Assembly (NCBI RefSeq): GCF_013410945.1
Contig: NZ_JACCCH010000001.1
Span: forward strand, 2,604,001-2,668,000
Origin: Leifsonia sp. AK011
GTDB taxonomy: Bacteria; Actinomycetota; Actinomycetes; Actinomycetales; Microbacteriaceae
Length of the DNA stretch: 64,000 nt
Direction of reading: 5' to 3'
The notes under the pieces were generated by a model. The model ran no database searches. It saw only the letters and a list, made by a program, of their open reading frames with translations, and had not been told where the DNA came from. This document shows positions 19,401-27,816 of the stretch, in pieces. Every line of letters begins with the position of its first letter. Position 1 is the first letter of the stretch. The position numbers and the translations under genes are program-made.

Positions 19401-19642
19401 TTGCTGCGGAGGCCCTGCGCGCTGCAGCGGAAGACCTGCCACCCGGTGAGGTCGACGGAGTCACTCCCCCAGTTGCGCAGCTCGACAAAGCCATCGGAGT
19501 CGGACGAACTGCTTCCGTTGGCGAGCTCGTTGATGAGGATGCTGGGACTCGACTCCGGCGGACTGTCGGCCATCGCGGGGACGGCAGCACCCCCGGCGAC
19601 GATCGCGAGGGACAGGAGCGCGGTGACCTGGGTCCTGAGCAC
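16460..19642 (-). CDS. secreted protein with three lamin-tail domains and a metallophosphoesterase domain
   Basis: A 1060-residue exported protein. The N-terminus MLRTQVTALLSLAIVAGGAA is a signal peptide, cleaved near AMA-DSPP. Three lamin-tail (LTD) domains follow at about 37-165, 205-345 and 370-535, each with the ISELAN/FVELRN...GW.I.RC pattern. A ~170-residue beta linker leads to a calcineurin-like metallophosphoesterase from about residue 715: THITDTQ (720-726), HTGDLVQNW, LPGNHDNKRG, AAHEH and SGHFHGIG give the metal ligands. LTD-phosphoesterase and LTD-nuclease fusions act outside the cell on phosphate esters or DNA. There is no wall anchor. The gene is flanked by family A repeats on both sides. 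Confidence 0.92.
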   Translation of the reverse strand: MLRTQVTALLSLAIVAGGAAVPAMADSPPESSPSILINELANGSSSSDSDGFVELRNWGSDSVDLTGWQVFRCSAQGLRSNVGRQEADLTGVVLAPGQIFTISRVGMPGDAHVTEPYAATGFGIYLEGPDDRLADAVGVYPNEPWPTESECTHGSNLANRLDFAASESWQRISATGDPARDFIVAPSTITSANRTEPVARATTGIVISEVASAGPASPDDEFIELLNAGTQVESLDGWQIYRCTAYGRATPETLEARIAAGTTLAPGERWVIGGHGFTGESQATLRNQLATVTFGVMVRSAEGLLVDRVAASHHADSACQDGDAKLPAVLDAVAGESYQRVESSFIVAPRTPGAENASDAASVYAPFAYETRGVAVSELANDPAEMPTGHDQQNYIELANFGTASADISGWTIRRCQFDGTRALDLQATIPEGTTLAPGETWLAAREGTTAAAAADATYANSLNFLGTGVWVEDATGHRVDSVGVYATNELDSSNVIPSPCTKGAALTVYQPDRMLGETFQRARFTGSDSDDFLVAPATPGVLDELHWVDPTARVVTSETAALPESLRARAVVTKQPTTQATVVEAWGGVSDGPLASRVGQAEVALDPAAPGATADSAWGLPYQRLVLDASALRAGSLVGWNGSTVGGGEVQLSVWSGRDWRLLDAGGAGLLSGELVASDIVDGRVELLIQDGQRVAPTVTTERDGNLEDPGNYDFALTHITDTQYLTESYPEVYAQLASWLADNAAERKIAFAAHTGDLVQNWVDPDQNEQRARTEFERASRVQSILDDAGVPNSVLPGNHDNKRGVTNDLFNEYFPPSRYEGTPWYGGSIAPGDNSANFSTFEAAGARFLVLSLPYAYGEDDLAFAEQVVTSHPDHNVVIAAHEHVSPKTLEQPALRSSNSRWVSRASELWERVIAPNRNVVVVLSGHFHGIGQIVTENAGGIEGHTVTELLADYQEFRTHSGERATGFFRMLQVDIDGGAIAVDTRSVRLAASYSSEYDYRQFVPENGSVNAPTNARPWNVVDAGLQHRYTEEDDEFTARLRLQHPKLVDTAAVLVG

Positions 19643-19729
19643 GGCGCCACACTCGCGGGCCGCGGTGAACGAGGGGCATCACGGGGGTGCGTGTCGGGTG
19701 AACAGTGTGCTGGGGGTTGGGAGTTGGTG

Positions 19730-19849
19730 GGGTTTCGATACGGCCGCTTCGCGGGCCTACTCAACCAGCAGAGAAGGGGCGCTTCGCGGGCCTACTCAAC
19801 CAGCGGAGAAGGGGGGCTTCGCGGGCCTACTCAACCAGCGAGCTCGGGT
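19730..19849. repeat. interspersed repeat family A, three tandem units
   Basis: After GGTTTCGATACGGCCGCTTC, the unit GCTTCGCGGGCCTACTCAACC recurs three times with spacing of about 35 bp, joined by AGCAGAGAAGGG- and AGCGGAGAAGGG-like links. It fills most of the 221-base gap upstream of the MoeB-like gene and may contain that operon's 5' leader. Confidence 0.85.
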
Positions 19850-19863
19850 GGCAGAATCTTCAG

Positions 19864-20925
19864 ATGGATGCCCGGTACTCCCGTCAGGTCGCCTTGCCCG
19901 GGTTCGGCGTCGCAGCGCAGCAACGCCTCCGCGAGGCACGAGTGCTCGTGATCGGGGCTGGAGGCCTCGGCAGCACCGTGCTTCCCGCCCTCGCCGGGGC
20001 CGGTGTCGGCACGATCGGCATCGTGGACGACGACACTGTCGAGGTCAGCAACCTCCACCGCCAGCACATTCACGGCATGGAGGACGTCGGCCGCTCGAAG
20101 ACCGAATCCGCGGTCGACACGATCGCGGCCCTCAACCCCACGACCATCGTCATCGCCAGACGCGACCGACTCACCGCTGCCAACGCGCTCGCGATCTTCG
20201 CGGAGTACGACCTCGTGATCGACGGGTCCGACAACTTCGCGACGCGGTACCTGGCCTGCGATGCCGCTCTTGTCACCGGCATCCCTCTCGTGTGGGGTTC
20301 CGTGTCGCAGTACGGAGGCCAGGCGAGCGTCTCCTGGCCGGACTCCGGCCCGAACTACCGCGATCTGTTCCCCGCTCCACCGCCTCCCGGAGCCGTGCTC
20401 TCGTGCGAGGTGGGCGGCGTGCTGCCGACCGTCGTCGGGGTGATCGGCTCGATCATGGCCACGGAGGCCATCAAGATCCTGAGCGAGGTCGGCACGGCCC
20501 TCCGAGGTCGGGTCACCCTCTTCGACGGCCTCTCCGGCGAGTTCTCCTCCCTGGACTACCTGCCCGACCCGCTCGCCACCCCCGTCACGCGTCTCGTCGA
20601 CTACGACGCCCTGTGCGGAACCGACACGATCACCCCGGAGGATCTCGCATCGCGCACCGACGACTTCCTCCTCCTCGACGTGCGTGAGCCGTGGGAGGCG
20701 GAGATCGTGAGCCTTCCCGGGTCGGTGCTCATTCCTCTCGGCGAGCTTCCCGGATCACTCGGCGCGCTCGACCAGGCCCGCCCCATCGTCGTCTACTGCC
20801 ACCACGGCGTCCGCTCCGCGAGCGCCCGGCAGCTCCTCGCTGACCATGGTTTCCGCGCGAGCCACCTCTCGGGCGGCATCGACACCTGGGCCCGCCGCGT
20901 CGACCCGAGCCTGGCGAGGTACTGA
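19864..20925 (+). CDS. MoeB/ThiF-family adenylyltransferase with rhodanese domain (MoeZ-like)
   Basis: The 353-residue protein combines a ThiF/MoeB domain (about 1-245) and a C-terminal rhodanese domain (about 250-350), the MoeZ layout. It would adenylate the C-terminal glycine of MoaD and, through the rhodanese, help load sulfur for molybdopterin synthase. Visible landmarks are RYSRQVALPGFG, the ATP loop VIGAGGLGS, DDDTVEVSNLHRQ, the Cys in LSCEVGGVLP, and the rhodanese active site YCHHGVRS. The ATG at 19864 is the natural start. Its stop overlaps the moeA start in the sequence ATGA-like TGATG. Confidence 0.9.
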   Translation: MDARYSRQVALPGFGVAAQQRLREARVLVIGAGGLGSTVLPALAGAGVGTIGIVDDDTVEVSNLHRQHIHGMEDVGRSKTESAVDTIAALNPTTIVIARRDRLTAANALAIFAEYDLVIDGSDNFATRYLACDAALVTGIPLVWGSVSQYGGQASVSWPDSGPNYRDLFPAPPPPGAVLSCEVGGVLPTVVGVIGSIMATEAIKILSEVGTALRGRVTLFDGLSGEFSSLDYLPDPLATPVTRLVDYDALCGTDTITPEDLASRTDDFLLLDVREPWEAEIVSLPGSVLIPLGELPGSLGALDQARPIVVYCHHGVRSASARQLLADHGFRASHLSGGIDTWARRVDPSLARY

Positions 20926-22127
20926 TGGCGACCTCCGTCGACGAACACGCCGCGATCGTTGGAGGGCTCGTCGCGCCCCGGCTCGATGCCATCCCCCCTG
21001 AACGCCTTCCCTTGCTCATGGCGCTCGGCCGGGTCACGGCGAACGACCTGCTGTCCCCGGTGGACCTTCCGCTGTTCCGCAACTCCCAGATGGACGGCTT
21101 CGCCGTCCGGGCGGCGGATGTCACGGCCGCCCCCGTCACACTCCCGGTCGCGGGTGTCATCGCGGCCGCCGCCGGCACCCCACCCGCCCTCGCTCCGACA
21201 ACGGCGCTGCGCATCATGACGGGCGCCCCCGTTCCGGACGGCGCCGACACGGTCGTTCCCGTCGAGGACACCGAGGTTAGTGACGACACCGTCACGATCT
21301 CCCGGGGCCGTGCTGCCGGGGAATTCGTGCGGGAGAGGGGCTCTGACATCCGCGCCGGCGACCTGCTGCTGCCCGGCGGAACCACGCTTGCTGCCCGCCA
21401 TCTCGCGGCGATCGCCGCCACTGGCATCACCGAGGTCGAGGTGCGCGGGGTCGCCCGGCTCGCCATCGTCACCACCGGTGCAGAACTCGTCGAGCCCGGC
21501 GAGGAGGCCGGTGCTGGCCAGATCTACGACTCGAACGCCATCGCGCTCATCGCCGCGGCACGTGCCGCAGGGGCCACTGTGACGCTCGCGCGACGAGTGC
21601 CTGACGACCCCGCCGCGCTCCTCGCGACTCTCGACGAGGCAGCCGGAGTTGCCGACGTCATCATCACGTCCGGCGGCATCTCGCACGGCGACTTCGAGGT
21701 CGTGCGCGACCTTCTCGAGCCGCGCGGGGCCCACGTCGGCCACGTGGCCATGCAGCCCGGCGGACCGCAGTCGACGGCCGTGTTCGAGGGGGTGCCGGTG
21801 ATCTCGTTCCCGGGCAACCCGGTGAGCACCCAGCTGTCGTTCGAGGTGTTCCTCGCACCGCTGCTGCGCGAGCTCGCCGGCATTCCGGCCTCCGTGCGCG
21901 AACGACGCTGGCTCGCTACACCGGTCCGGTCGGTGCTCGGCAAGCGGCAGTTCCTACGCGGACGGGCACTTCCCGGCGATCCGGGTGCGCCCGGCATGGT
22001 GGAGATCGTGGCCGGCCCGGGCTCCCACCTCGTAGCCGGGCTCGCAGCATCCGACCTGCTCGTGGTCATCCCCGAGGAGATCACCTCCCTCGCGGCGGGC
22101 GAGTCCGTGGAAACATGGGCCCTGTGA
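20925..22127 (+). CDS. moeA: molybdopterin molybdenumtransferase
   Basis: MoeA inserts molybdate into adenylylated molybdopterin. The 400-residue length and the motifs [13 protein letters not shown] (about 55), [20 protein letters not shown] (about 95), [23 protein letters not shown] and [13 protein letters not shown] are diagnostic. It overlaps the MoeZ-like gene by one base and the moaC-mogA fusion by 13 bases, so the operon is tightly coupled. Confidence 0.96.
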   Translation: MATSVDEHAAIVGGLVAPRLDAIPPERLPLLMALGRVTANDLLSPVDLPLFRNSQMDGFAVRAADVTAAPVTLPVAGVIAAAAGTPPALAPTTALRIMTGAPVPDGADTVVPVEDTEVSDDTVTISRGRAAGEFVRERGSDIRAGDLLLPGGTTLAARHLAAIAATGITEVEVRGVARLAIVTTGAELVEPGEEAGAGQIYDSNAIALIAAARAAGATVTLARRVPDDPAALLATLDEAAGVADVIITSGGISHGDFEVVRDLLEPRGAHVGHVAMQPGGPQSTAVFEGVPVISFPGNPVSTQLSFEVFLAPLLRELAGIPASVRERRWLATPVRSVLGKRQFLRGRALPGDPGAPGMVEIVAGPGSHLVAGLAASDLLVVIPEEITSLAAGESVETWAL

Positions 22128-23077
22128 ATACCAGCCATTCAGCGAGTGCACTCACCCACCTCGACTCCGACGGACGCGCCCGCATGGTGGATGTCGGTGA
22201 CAAGGCGATCACACGGCGCACCGCCACCGCGGGCGGGCGGTTCACCTCGACGCCCGAGGTCATCGCGCTCGTGGCATCCGACGACCTCCCGAAGGCGGAC
22301 GTGCTCGCGACCGCACGCCTCGCCGGCATCGGCGGCGCCAAGCGGACGAGCGAGCTCATCCCGCTCTGCCACCAGCTCGCCCTGAGCTCGGTGAGCGTCG
22401 ATTTCGAGTTCGGTGAGAACTGGATCGACATCACCGCGACCGCCAAGACGACCGGCAAGACCGGGGTCGAGATGGAGGCGTTGACCGCGGTCTCGATCGC
22501 AGCGCTCACCCTGCACGACATGACGAAGGCCGTCGACCCGCACTCGGTGATCGGCGACATCCGGCTCCTCTCGAAGTCCGGCGGACGAACGCGCCCGACG
22601 ATCGTTCCCGGCACGGCCGCCGTCATCGTCGCCTCCACCGGTGGCGCAGCGGGAACACGCGAGGACACGACCGGGCCCGTCATCGCCGCGTGGCTCGGCG
22701 AGCGCGGCTACTCCGTGAACCACACCGTCGTCGCCGACGTGGATGTCGCGACCGAACTCGACACGGTGCTCGCCGCCGGCCCCGCCGTCGTGATCACCAC
22801 CGGCGGCACGGGTGTCTCCCCGACGGATGCCACCCCCGAGGCCACGCGCGCGGTGCTCGATCGCGAACTCCCCGGCATCGCCGAGGCCATTCGCGCCCGC
22901 GGACTCGAGCACGTGCCGACCGCCGCACTCAGCCGTGGGCTCGCCGGGGTCTCCGGTGGCACCGTGATCGTGAACCTGCCCGGATCGAGCGGAGGCGTCA
23001 AGGACGGTCTCGCCGTGCTGGGCGAGCTCCTGGAGCACGTCGTCGCCCAGGTCGCGGGGGGCGGCGCACATGAGTGA
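22115..23077 (+). CDS. moaC: bifunctional MoaC-MogA/MoaB molybdenum cofactor protein
   Basis: A 320-residue fusion. Residues 1 to about 160 are MoaC (cyclic pyranopterin monophosphate synthase), with [28 protein letters not shown], and [21 protein letters not shown] near 120. Residues about 165 to 318 are MogA/MoaB-type molybdopterin adenylyltransferase, with [36 protein letters not shown] and [16 protein letters not shown]. One polypeptide thus covers two non-consecutive steps of cofactor synthesis. It overlaps moeA upstream and moaE downstream. Confidence 0.94.
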   Translation: MGPVNTSHSASALTHLDSDGRARMVDVGDKAITRRTATAGGRFTSTPEVIALVASDDLPKADVLATARLAGIGGAKRTSELIPLCHQLALSSVSVDFEFGENWIDITATAKTTGKTGVEMEALTAVSIAALTLHDMTKAVDPHSVIGDIRLLSKSGGRTRPTIVPGTAAVIVASTGGAAGTREDTTGPVIAAWLGERGYSVNHTVVADVDVATELDTVLAAGPAVVITTGGTGVSPTDATPEATRAVLDRELPGIAEAIRARGLEHVPTAALSRGLAGVSGGTVIVNLPGSSGGVKDGLAVLGELLEHVVAQVAGGGAHE

Positions 23078-23483
23078 CACCCTCGCGGTCGTCACCGCAG
23101 AGCCGCTCGATGCCGACACCTTCGAGGCCTTTGTGCTGACCTCGGCGGATGGCGCGGTCGTGACGTTCCGCGGAGTCGTGCGCAACCACGATCACGGCGA
23201 AGCGGTGTCGGCACTCGAGTACGAGGCGCACCCCGAGGCTGAGGGGTTCCTCGCCGCGTGCTGCGCTGAGGTGAGCAACGCCAGCGGGCTACGGGTGGCC
23301 GCTGGCCACAGGACGGGTTCGCTGCAGATCGGGGATGTTGCGCTTGTGGCATCCGTTGCCGCACCGCACCGAGCGGAGGCCTTCGCGGCGTGCGAGCAGC
23401 TTGTGGAACTCATCAAGCAGCGCGTTCCGATCTGGAAGCGGCAGCACCTCGCCGACGGCGTGACGGAGTGGGTCGGGCTGTAG
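23070..23483 (+). CDS. moaE: molybdopterin synthase catalytic subunit
   Basis: MoaE pairs with thiocarboxylated MoaD to convert cyclic pyranopterin monophosphate into molybdopterin. The 137-residue protein shows [25 protein letters not shown]-type core, [22 protein letters not shown] and the end motif [17 protein letters not shown], with the active-site lysine in WKRQH. It overlaps the moaC-mogA fusion by eight bases. Its partner moaD is close by but on the opposite strand. Confidence 0.95.
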   Translation: MSDTLAVVTAEPLDADTFEAFVLTSADGAVVTFRGVVRNHDHGEAVSALEYEAHPEAEGFLAACCAEVSNASGLRVAAGHRTGSLQIGDVALVASVAAPHRAEAFAACEQLVELIKQRVPIWKRQHLADGVTEWVGL

Positions 23484-23531
23484 GGACCTTGGCCCCTGTG
23501 GCCCGCGGCGATGCGACCGTAGCTTGAGGCC

Positions 23532-23951
23532 ATGACTCGACTCTGGCGCATACTTCTGCTCATCGTTGCGGGCTTCAACACCCTCTCCGCGCTTGCCGGG
23601 GGCATCGGGCTCATGACGCCGGGAGCGATCGGGATGGCCGACTGGTGGCTCGAGGGCACGGGCTTCACGTACCCGATGGCGGGTGTCATCCTGCTGATCG
23701 TCGTCGGCGGAACCCAGGGCCTCGCGTTCGTGCTCCTGCTGCTCCGCAGACCGTGGGGCTACCTCGCGAACGCCGTCGCGGGCTTCGGTATGGTGCTGTG
23801 GATCTACGTGGAGGTCGCTCTCCTGCCGGTGTACTCGTTCCTGCACACGCTCTACCTCACGACGGGCATCGCGCAGCTCGCGCTGACGTTCGCGTGCCTG
23901 GGCATCCTGTCGCGCACCGTGGGAACGTCAGCCGCCGGCGAAGGGCGGTAG
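23532..23951 (+). CDS. four-helix membrane protein of unknown function
   Basis: A 139-residue protein with hydrophobic segments at about 5-28, 46-70, 78-98 and 102-126 and few charged residues between them. I recognise no named family. It lies 48 bases after moaE on the same strand, and its 3' end overlaps that of moaD by 24 bases. The location suggests no more than operon membership; a role in the cofactor pathway is not implied by its sequence. Confidence 0.75.
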   Translation: MTRLWRILLLIVAGFNTLSALAGGIGLMTPGAIGMADWWLEGTGFTYPMAGVILLIVVGGTQGLAFVLLLLRRPWGYLANAVAGFGMVLWIYVEVALLPVYSFLHTLYLTTGIAQLALTFACLGILSRTVGTSAAGEGR

Positions 23952-24164
23952 CACGTCGACCCGAGCACCGAGAGGCCGCGCATCGTCGCGGCTCACGACC
24001 CCGTCGACGAGGAACGAGCCGGATGCCACGACCCGAGCCATCGCGTCGCCGTAACGCTCGACGAGCAGGGCCTTGAGCTGCCCGACCGTCGCGGGGCCCT
24101 CGAGCTGCTCGGACGACGCGCCCGCGGCGTCCCGTGCCGCCGCGAAGTAGCGAACCTCAACCAC
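23928..24164 (-). CDS. moaD: molybdopterin synthase sulfur-carrier subunit
   Basis: A 78-residue ubiquitin-like protein: VEVRYFAAARDAAGASSEQL at the start, VGQLKALLVERYG in the middle and RVDVLPPFAGG at the end. The terminal Gly-Gly is the site of adenylation and thiocarboxylation. I prefer the GTG at 24164, preceded at eight bases by GAAGG; an ATG at 24185 would add seven residues encoded by a copy of intergenic repeat family D and is probably an accident of the repeat. It runs with moaA on the minus strand, convergent with the moaE side of the island. Confidence 0.9.
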   Translation of the reverse strand: MVEVRYFAAARDAAGASSEQLEGPATVGQLKALLVERYGDAMARVVASGSFLVDGVVSRDDARPLGARVDVLPPFAGG

Positions 24165-24173
24165 GGGGTGCCC

Positions 24174-24240
24174 TTCGAGACGCATCTTCGATGCTCCTCA
24201 GGGACCACCCTCGAGACGCACCTTCGGTGCTCCTCAGGGA
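24174..24240. repeat. 31-bp direct repeat, family D
   Basis: Two copies, 24174-24204 and 24210-24240, of a unit reading CGAGACGCACCTTCGGTGCT in its middle part and ending CCTCAGGGA, differing at three positions. Each contains a short dyad (AGCACCGAAGGTGC-like). They fill the moaA-moaD gap. Confidence 0.85.
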
Positions 24241-24247
24241 GCGAGTG

Positions 24248-25315
24248 TCAACCACCGATCGCCCCCATGCTGCGCACTGGGCGCACGAAGTCGGAGCGTT
24301 CCATGCCGTGACCGGCTTGCTTGCCCCACATGGCTGCGCGCCACCAGTCGGCGAGCTCGGCGTCGTCGGCACCGCCGCGCAGCAGCGCACGAAGGTCGGT
24401 CTCGTCGTCGCCGAAGAGGCACGAGCGAACGGTGCCCTCCGCGGTCACTCGGGTGCGGTCACACGCGGAGCAGAAGCTGCGCGTCACGCTCGCGATGATG
24501 CCGACCGTGGCCGGTCCGCCGTCGACGAGCCACTCCTCGGCCGGGGCGGACGGGTCTTCGCGATGCGGCTGGCTGAGGGTGAAACGGGAGCTGAGCACAT
24601 CGAGGAGCTCCGCGGCATCCACCATGTTGTCGCGCGCCCACGCCTCGTCGGCGTCGAGGGGCATCTGCTCGATGAAACGCAGGCGCGCACCGTTGTCGAG
24701 CGACCAGGCGAGCAGGTCGACAGCGCCGCCGAGCGTATCGCGCATGAGCACGGCGTTGATCTTGAGCGGCGCGATGCCCGCGAGCTTGGCGGCCTCGATG
24801 CCCGCGAGCACGGCCGCGAGACGATCGCGGCGGGTGAGGCGCGCGAAGTGGTCGCGGTCGACAGTATCGAGGGACACGTTGAGGCGCGTGAGCCCGGCGG
24901 CGACGAGCCCGCCGATCCGCTTATCCAGCCCGATGCCGTTGGTCGTCATCGAGACGCTCGCCCCCTCGGCCACCTCCGTGGACCGGGCAATGATCTCCTC
25001 GAGGTCGGCACGCATGAGCGGCTCTCCCCCGGTGAAGCGGATGTCACGCACCCCCAGGTCGCGAACCGCGACCTGCACGAGCCGGGCGATCTCGACTGGG
25101 GTGAGCAGGTCCTCGCGTGCGATGGCCGGCAGCCCCTCTGCCGGCATGCAATACGTGCAGCGGAGAGAACACTTCTCGGTGAGGGAGATACGGAGGTCGC
25201 GGGCGACGCGTCCGAAGCGATCAAGGAGGCCCGTGGCATCCGGTCGCCCCGTCGTGTCCGGGCGCTCGGTGGGCGCACGACGGATCGTCGGTAGGCCCAA
25301 ACCGAGGCGAGTCAT
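24248..25315 (-). CDS. moaA: GTP 3',8-cyclase
   Basis: This radical-SAM enzyme starts molybdopterin synthesis by cyclising GTP. The N-terminal 4Fe-4S cluster ligands are C49, C53 and C56 in CSLRCTYC, and the C-terminal cluster ligands are in [11 protein letters not shown] and the following SCLFG. GGEPLMR and [10 protein letters not shown] are further landmarks. The C-terminal GG needed for activity is present (SMGAIGG). The 355-residue length is slightly long because of a 40-residue arginine-rich lead-in. It is divergent from the sulfite-oxidase-like gene, 37 bases away. Confidence 0.96.
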   Translation of the reverse strand: MTRLGLGLPTIRRAPTERPDTTGRPDATGLLDRFGRVARDLRISLTEKCSLRCTYCMPAEGLPAIAREDLLTPVEIARLVQVAVRDLGVRDIRFTGGEPLMRADLEEIIARSTEVAEGASVSMTTNGIGLDKRIGGLVAAGLTRLNVSLDTVDRDHFARLTRRDRLAAVLAGIEAAKLAGIAPLKINAVLMRDTLGGAVDLLAWSLDNGARLRFIEQMPLDADEAWARDNMVDAAELLDVLSSRFTLSQPHREDPSAPAEEWLVDGGPATVGIIASVTRSFCSACDRTRVTAEGTVRSCLFGDDETDLRALLRGGADDAELADWWRAAMWGKQAGHGMERSDFVRPVRSMGAIGG

Positions 25316-25352
25316 CTCTTCACCCTAGAACGGGTTCTGGATACTCTGAACC

Positions 25353-25939
<587 letters not shown>

Positions 25940-25946
<7 letters not shown>

Positions 25947-26656
25947 GCAAGTGGCTCGTGGGTACGGTCGCGACGGTTCAGACGCAGACGCCCAGTGGGC
26001 GCAGCATCGTCGTGTCCCTGCCCGGGTGGCCGGGCAATATCGCCGGCCAACACGTGGATGTTCGGCTCACCGCCCCTGACGGTTACCAGGCTGTGCGTTC
26101 CTACTCGATCGCCTCCGCTGGCCCGTCCGAGATGGTGGAACTCGCGGTCGACAAGATCCCCACCGGGGAGGTGTCCCCGTATTTGGTCGACGACCTCCTG
26201 CCCGGCGACATGCTCGAACTGCGCGGCCCCCTCGGTGGCTGGTTCGTCTGGAAACCGGAGCAGACGGGCCCGGTGCAGCTCATCGGCGGCGGCTCGGGCA
26301 TCGTGCCCCTCGTTGCGATGGTCCGGTCGCACGCCGACTCGGGCTCCGCGGCTCCGTTCAGGCTGCTGTACTCAGTGCGCTCCCCCGGTGACGCGTTCTA
26401 CCGGGAGGAGCTCGCGGCCTCGGAGGGTCCGACGTTGTCGACGACGTACGTGTACACCAGGGCGGTGCCCGAGGGGTGGCCCGTGGCGCCAGGGCGGCTG
26501 ACGAAGGATGTGCTCGCGGCATCCGTCATCCCGGCGTCCGAGAGTCCGGCGATCTTCGTGTGCGGCCCGACGGCCTTTGTCGAGGCCGTGGCGACCTGGC
26601 TCGTGGAACTCGGCTACCCGGCCGACACGATCAAGACGGAGAGGTTCGGCGGATGA
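25940..26656 (+). CDS. ferredoxin-NADP-reductase-type flavoprotein
   Basis: A 238-residue FAD/NAD(P)H module. The flavin motif is RSYS at residues 53-56, the nucleotide-binding loop is LIGGGSGIVPLVAM near 100, and FVCGPTAFVEAV closes the fold near 215. No iron-sulfur domain is attached. I start at TTG 25940 because AGGAAG lies seven bases upstream and homologues begin M-x-x-W; an ATG at 25922 is the alternative. It overlaps the molybdoenzyme gene by seven bases and is its likely electron partner. Confidence 0.85.
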
Positions 26657-26904
26657 CACACCTCGACGGCAACGTTCTCGCTGGTCCGCTCTCGGAGCTC
26701 TTCCGCGACGACATGACCACCGCGACCGGCCGTTGCGCGCACTGCGGGGACGTCTCCGTGCTCGCGGAGGCCGAGGTGTGGGATGCCGCGCCCGGCTGGT
26801 GCGTGCGCTGCCACGTGTGCGGTGACGTGCTCATGACCCTCGTGCGCACGGGCGAACGGCTGCGGGTGGACCTGCGCGGCGTGACCGCGCTGGAGGTCGG
26901 GTAG
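26653..26904 (+). CDS. small zinc-ribbon protein (DUF6510-like)
   Basis: An 83-residue protein with two CxxC-type knuckles, CAHC near residue 28 and CHVC near 54, preceded by WCVR; they could bind one zinc ion. Its ATG overlaps the TGA of the flavin reductase gene (ATGA). I associate this family (DUF6510) with sulfite-oxidase-like operons in actinobacteria, from memory. Its role, perhaps in assembling or regulating the molybdoenzyme, is unknown. Confidence 0.8.
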   Translation: MTHLDGNVLAGPLSELFRDDMTTATGRCAHCGDVSVLAEAEVWDAAPGWCVRCHVCGDVLMTLVRTGERLRVDLRGVTALEVG

Positions 26905-26911
26905 CCGCCCT

Positions 26912-26987
26912 CCAACCCCCGCGAGAAGCCACTTTCTGAGGGTTTTCGCGACGAACGGCTCGATAAGTGGCTTTTCGCGGGGGTTGG
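26912..26987. repeat. 23-bp inverted repeat, family C
   Basis: Arms 26912-26934 (starting CCAACCCCCGCGAGAAGCC) and 26965-26987 match as inverses with one mismatch, around a 30-base loop. It follows the zinc-ribbon gene by seven bases and precedes the xanthine-dehydrogenase operon, so it may be a terminator. Confidence 0.85.
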
Positions 26988-27036
26988 GCGCGCCCGTAAT
27001 GCGCGCGACACACGAATCATGTTGACTGCATGAACA

Positions 27037-27816
27037 ATGGATCTGGTCGGCGTTCGCGAGTACCGGGTGGCCACCACCCGGAGTGATCTCGCGCTCGCGC
27101 CCGGCGAACGGGCGATCGGCGGCGGCACGTGGCTATTCTCGGAGCCGCAGCCCGAGGTGTCAGGTGTCGTCGACCTCATGGGACTCGAGTGGCAACCCGT
27201 CGTTCGCACGGATAACGCCCTTGAGATCGCCGCGACCTGCACGATCGAGGCACTGCGCGAGCTCCCTGACTCGCCGCTCTTCCAGCTCTGCGCCGACTCC
27301 CTGCTCGCCTCGTGGAAGATCCAGCACGTCGCCACCGTGGGCGGCAACATCGCCACCGCGTTGCCCGCCGGGCCCATGACCTCCCTCGCCGTCGCGCTGG
27401 ACGCTGAGGTCGTGCTGTGGTCGGCAGACTCCGAGCGACGGATGCCCGCCTCCGAGTTCGTGCTCGGCGTGCAGCACACCGCGCTCAGGCCAGACGAGGT
27501 GCTCCGGTCGATCGTTTTTCCGGAGCATGCACTCAACTCACGGCAGGGGTTCCGGCGCATTGCCTTGTCGCCACTGGGGAGGACTGGGACGCTCGTGACG
27601 GCGCGCGTGGAGCCCTCCGGAGAAATGATCGTGACCGTGACTGGTGGAACCCCGAAGCCCTACGTCCTGCGATTCGAGTCTCTGCCCGACGCCGAGACAC
27701 TCGCGCATGCCGTCGACGGCATAGACGACTGGTACGACGACGCTCACGGTTCCCCTGACTGGCGCCGCGCGATGAGTCTGCGCTTCGCCGAAGAACTCAG
27801 GGAGGAGCTGTCTTGA
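27037..27816 (+). CDS. xanthine dehydrogenase family FAD-binding subunit
   Basis: A 259-residue subunit of the XdhB/CoxM type. It carries GGGTWLFSEPQ near residue 28 and the FAD motif ATVGGNIATALPAGP near 105; RRIALSPLGRTG and VTGGTPKPYVLRFE follow. It would pass electrons from the iron-sulfur clusters to NAD or another acceptor. The TTG or ATG region at 27034-27037 defines the start; no strong ribosome site is visible. Its stop overlaps the start of the large subunit by four bases. Confidence 0.9.
   Translation: MDLVGVREYRVATTRSDLALAPGERAIGGGTWLFSEPQPEVSGVVDLMGLEWQPVVRTDNALEIAATCTIEALRELPDSPLFQLCADSLLASWKIQHVATVGGNIATALPAGPMTSLAVALDAEVVLWSADSERRMPASEFVLGVQHTALRPDEVLRSIVFPEHALNSRQGFRRIALSPLGRTGTLVTARVEPSGEMIVTVTGGTPKPYVLRFESLPDAETLAHAVDGIDDWYDDAHGSPDWRRAMSLRFAEELREELS

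Noticed and set aside
17375-19951. Long plus-strand frame of 858 codons opposite the lamin-tail gene
   Set aside because: It is an antisense shadow: arginine- and glycine-rich with no domain, while the minus strand encodes a signal peptide, three lamin-tail domains and a phosphoesterase.
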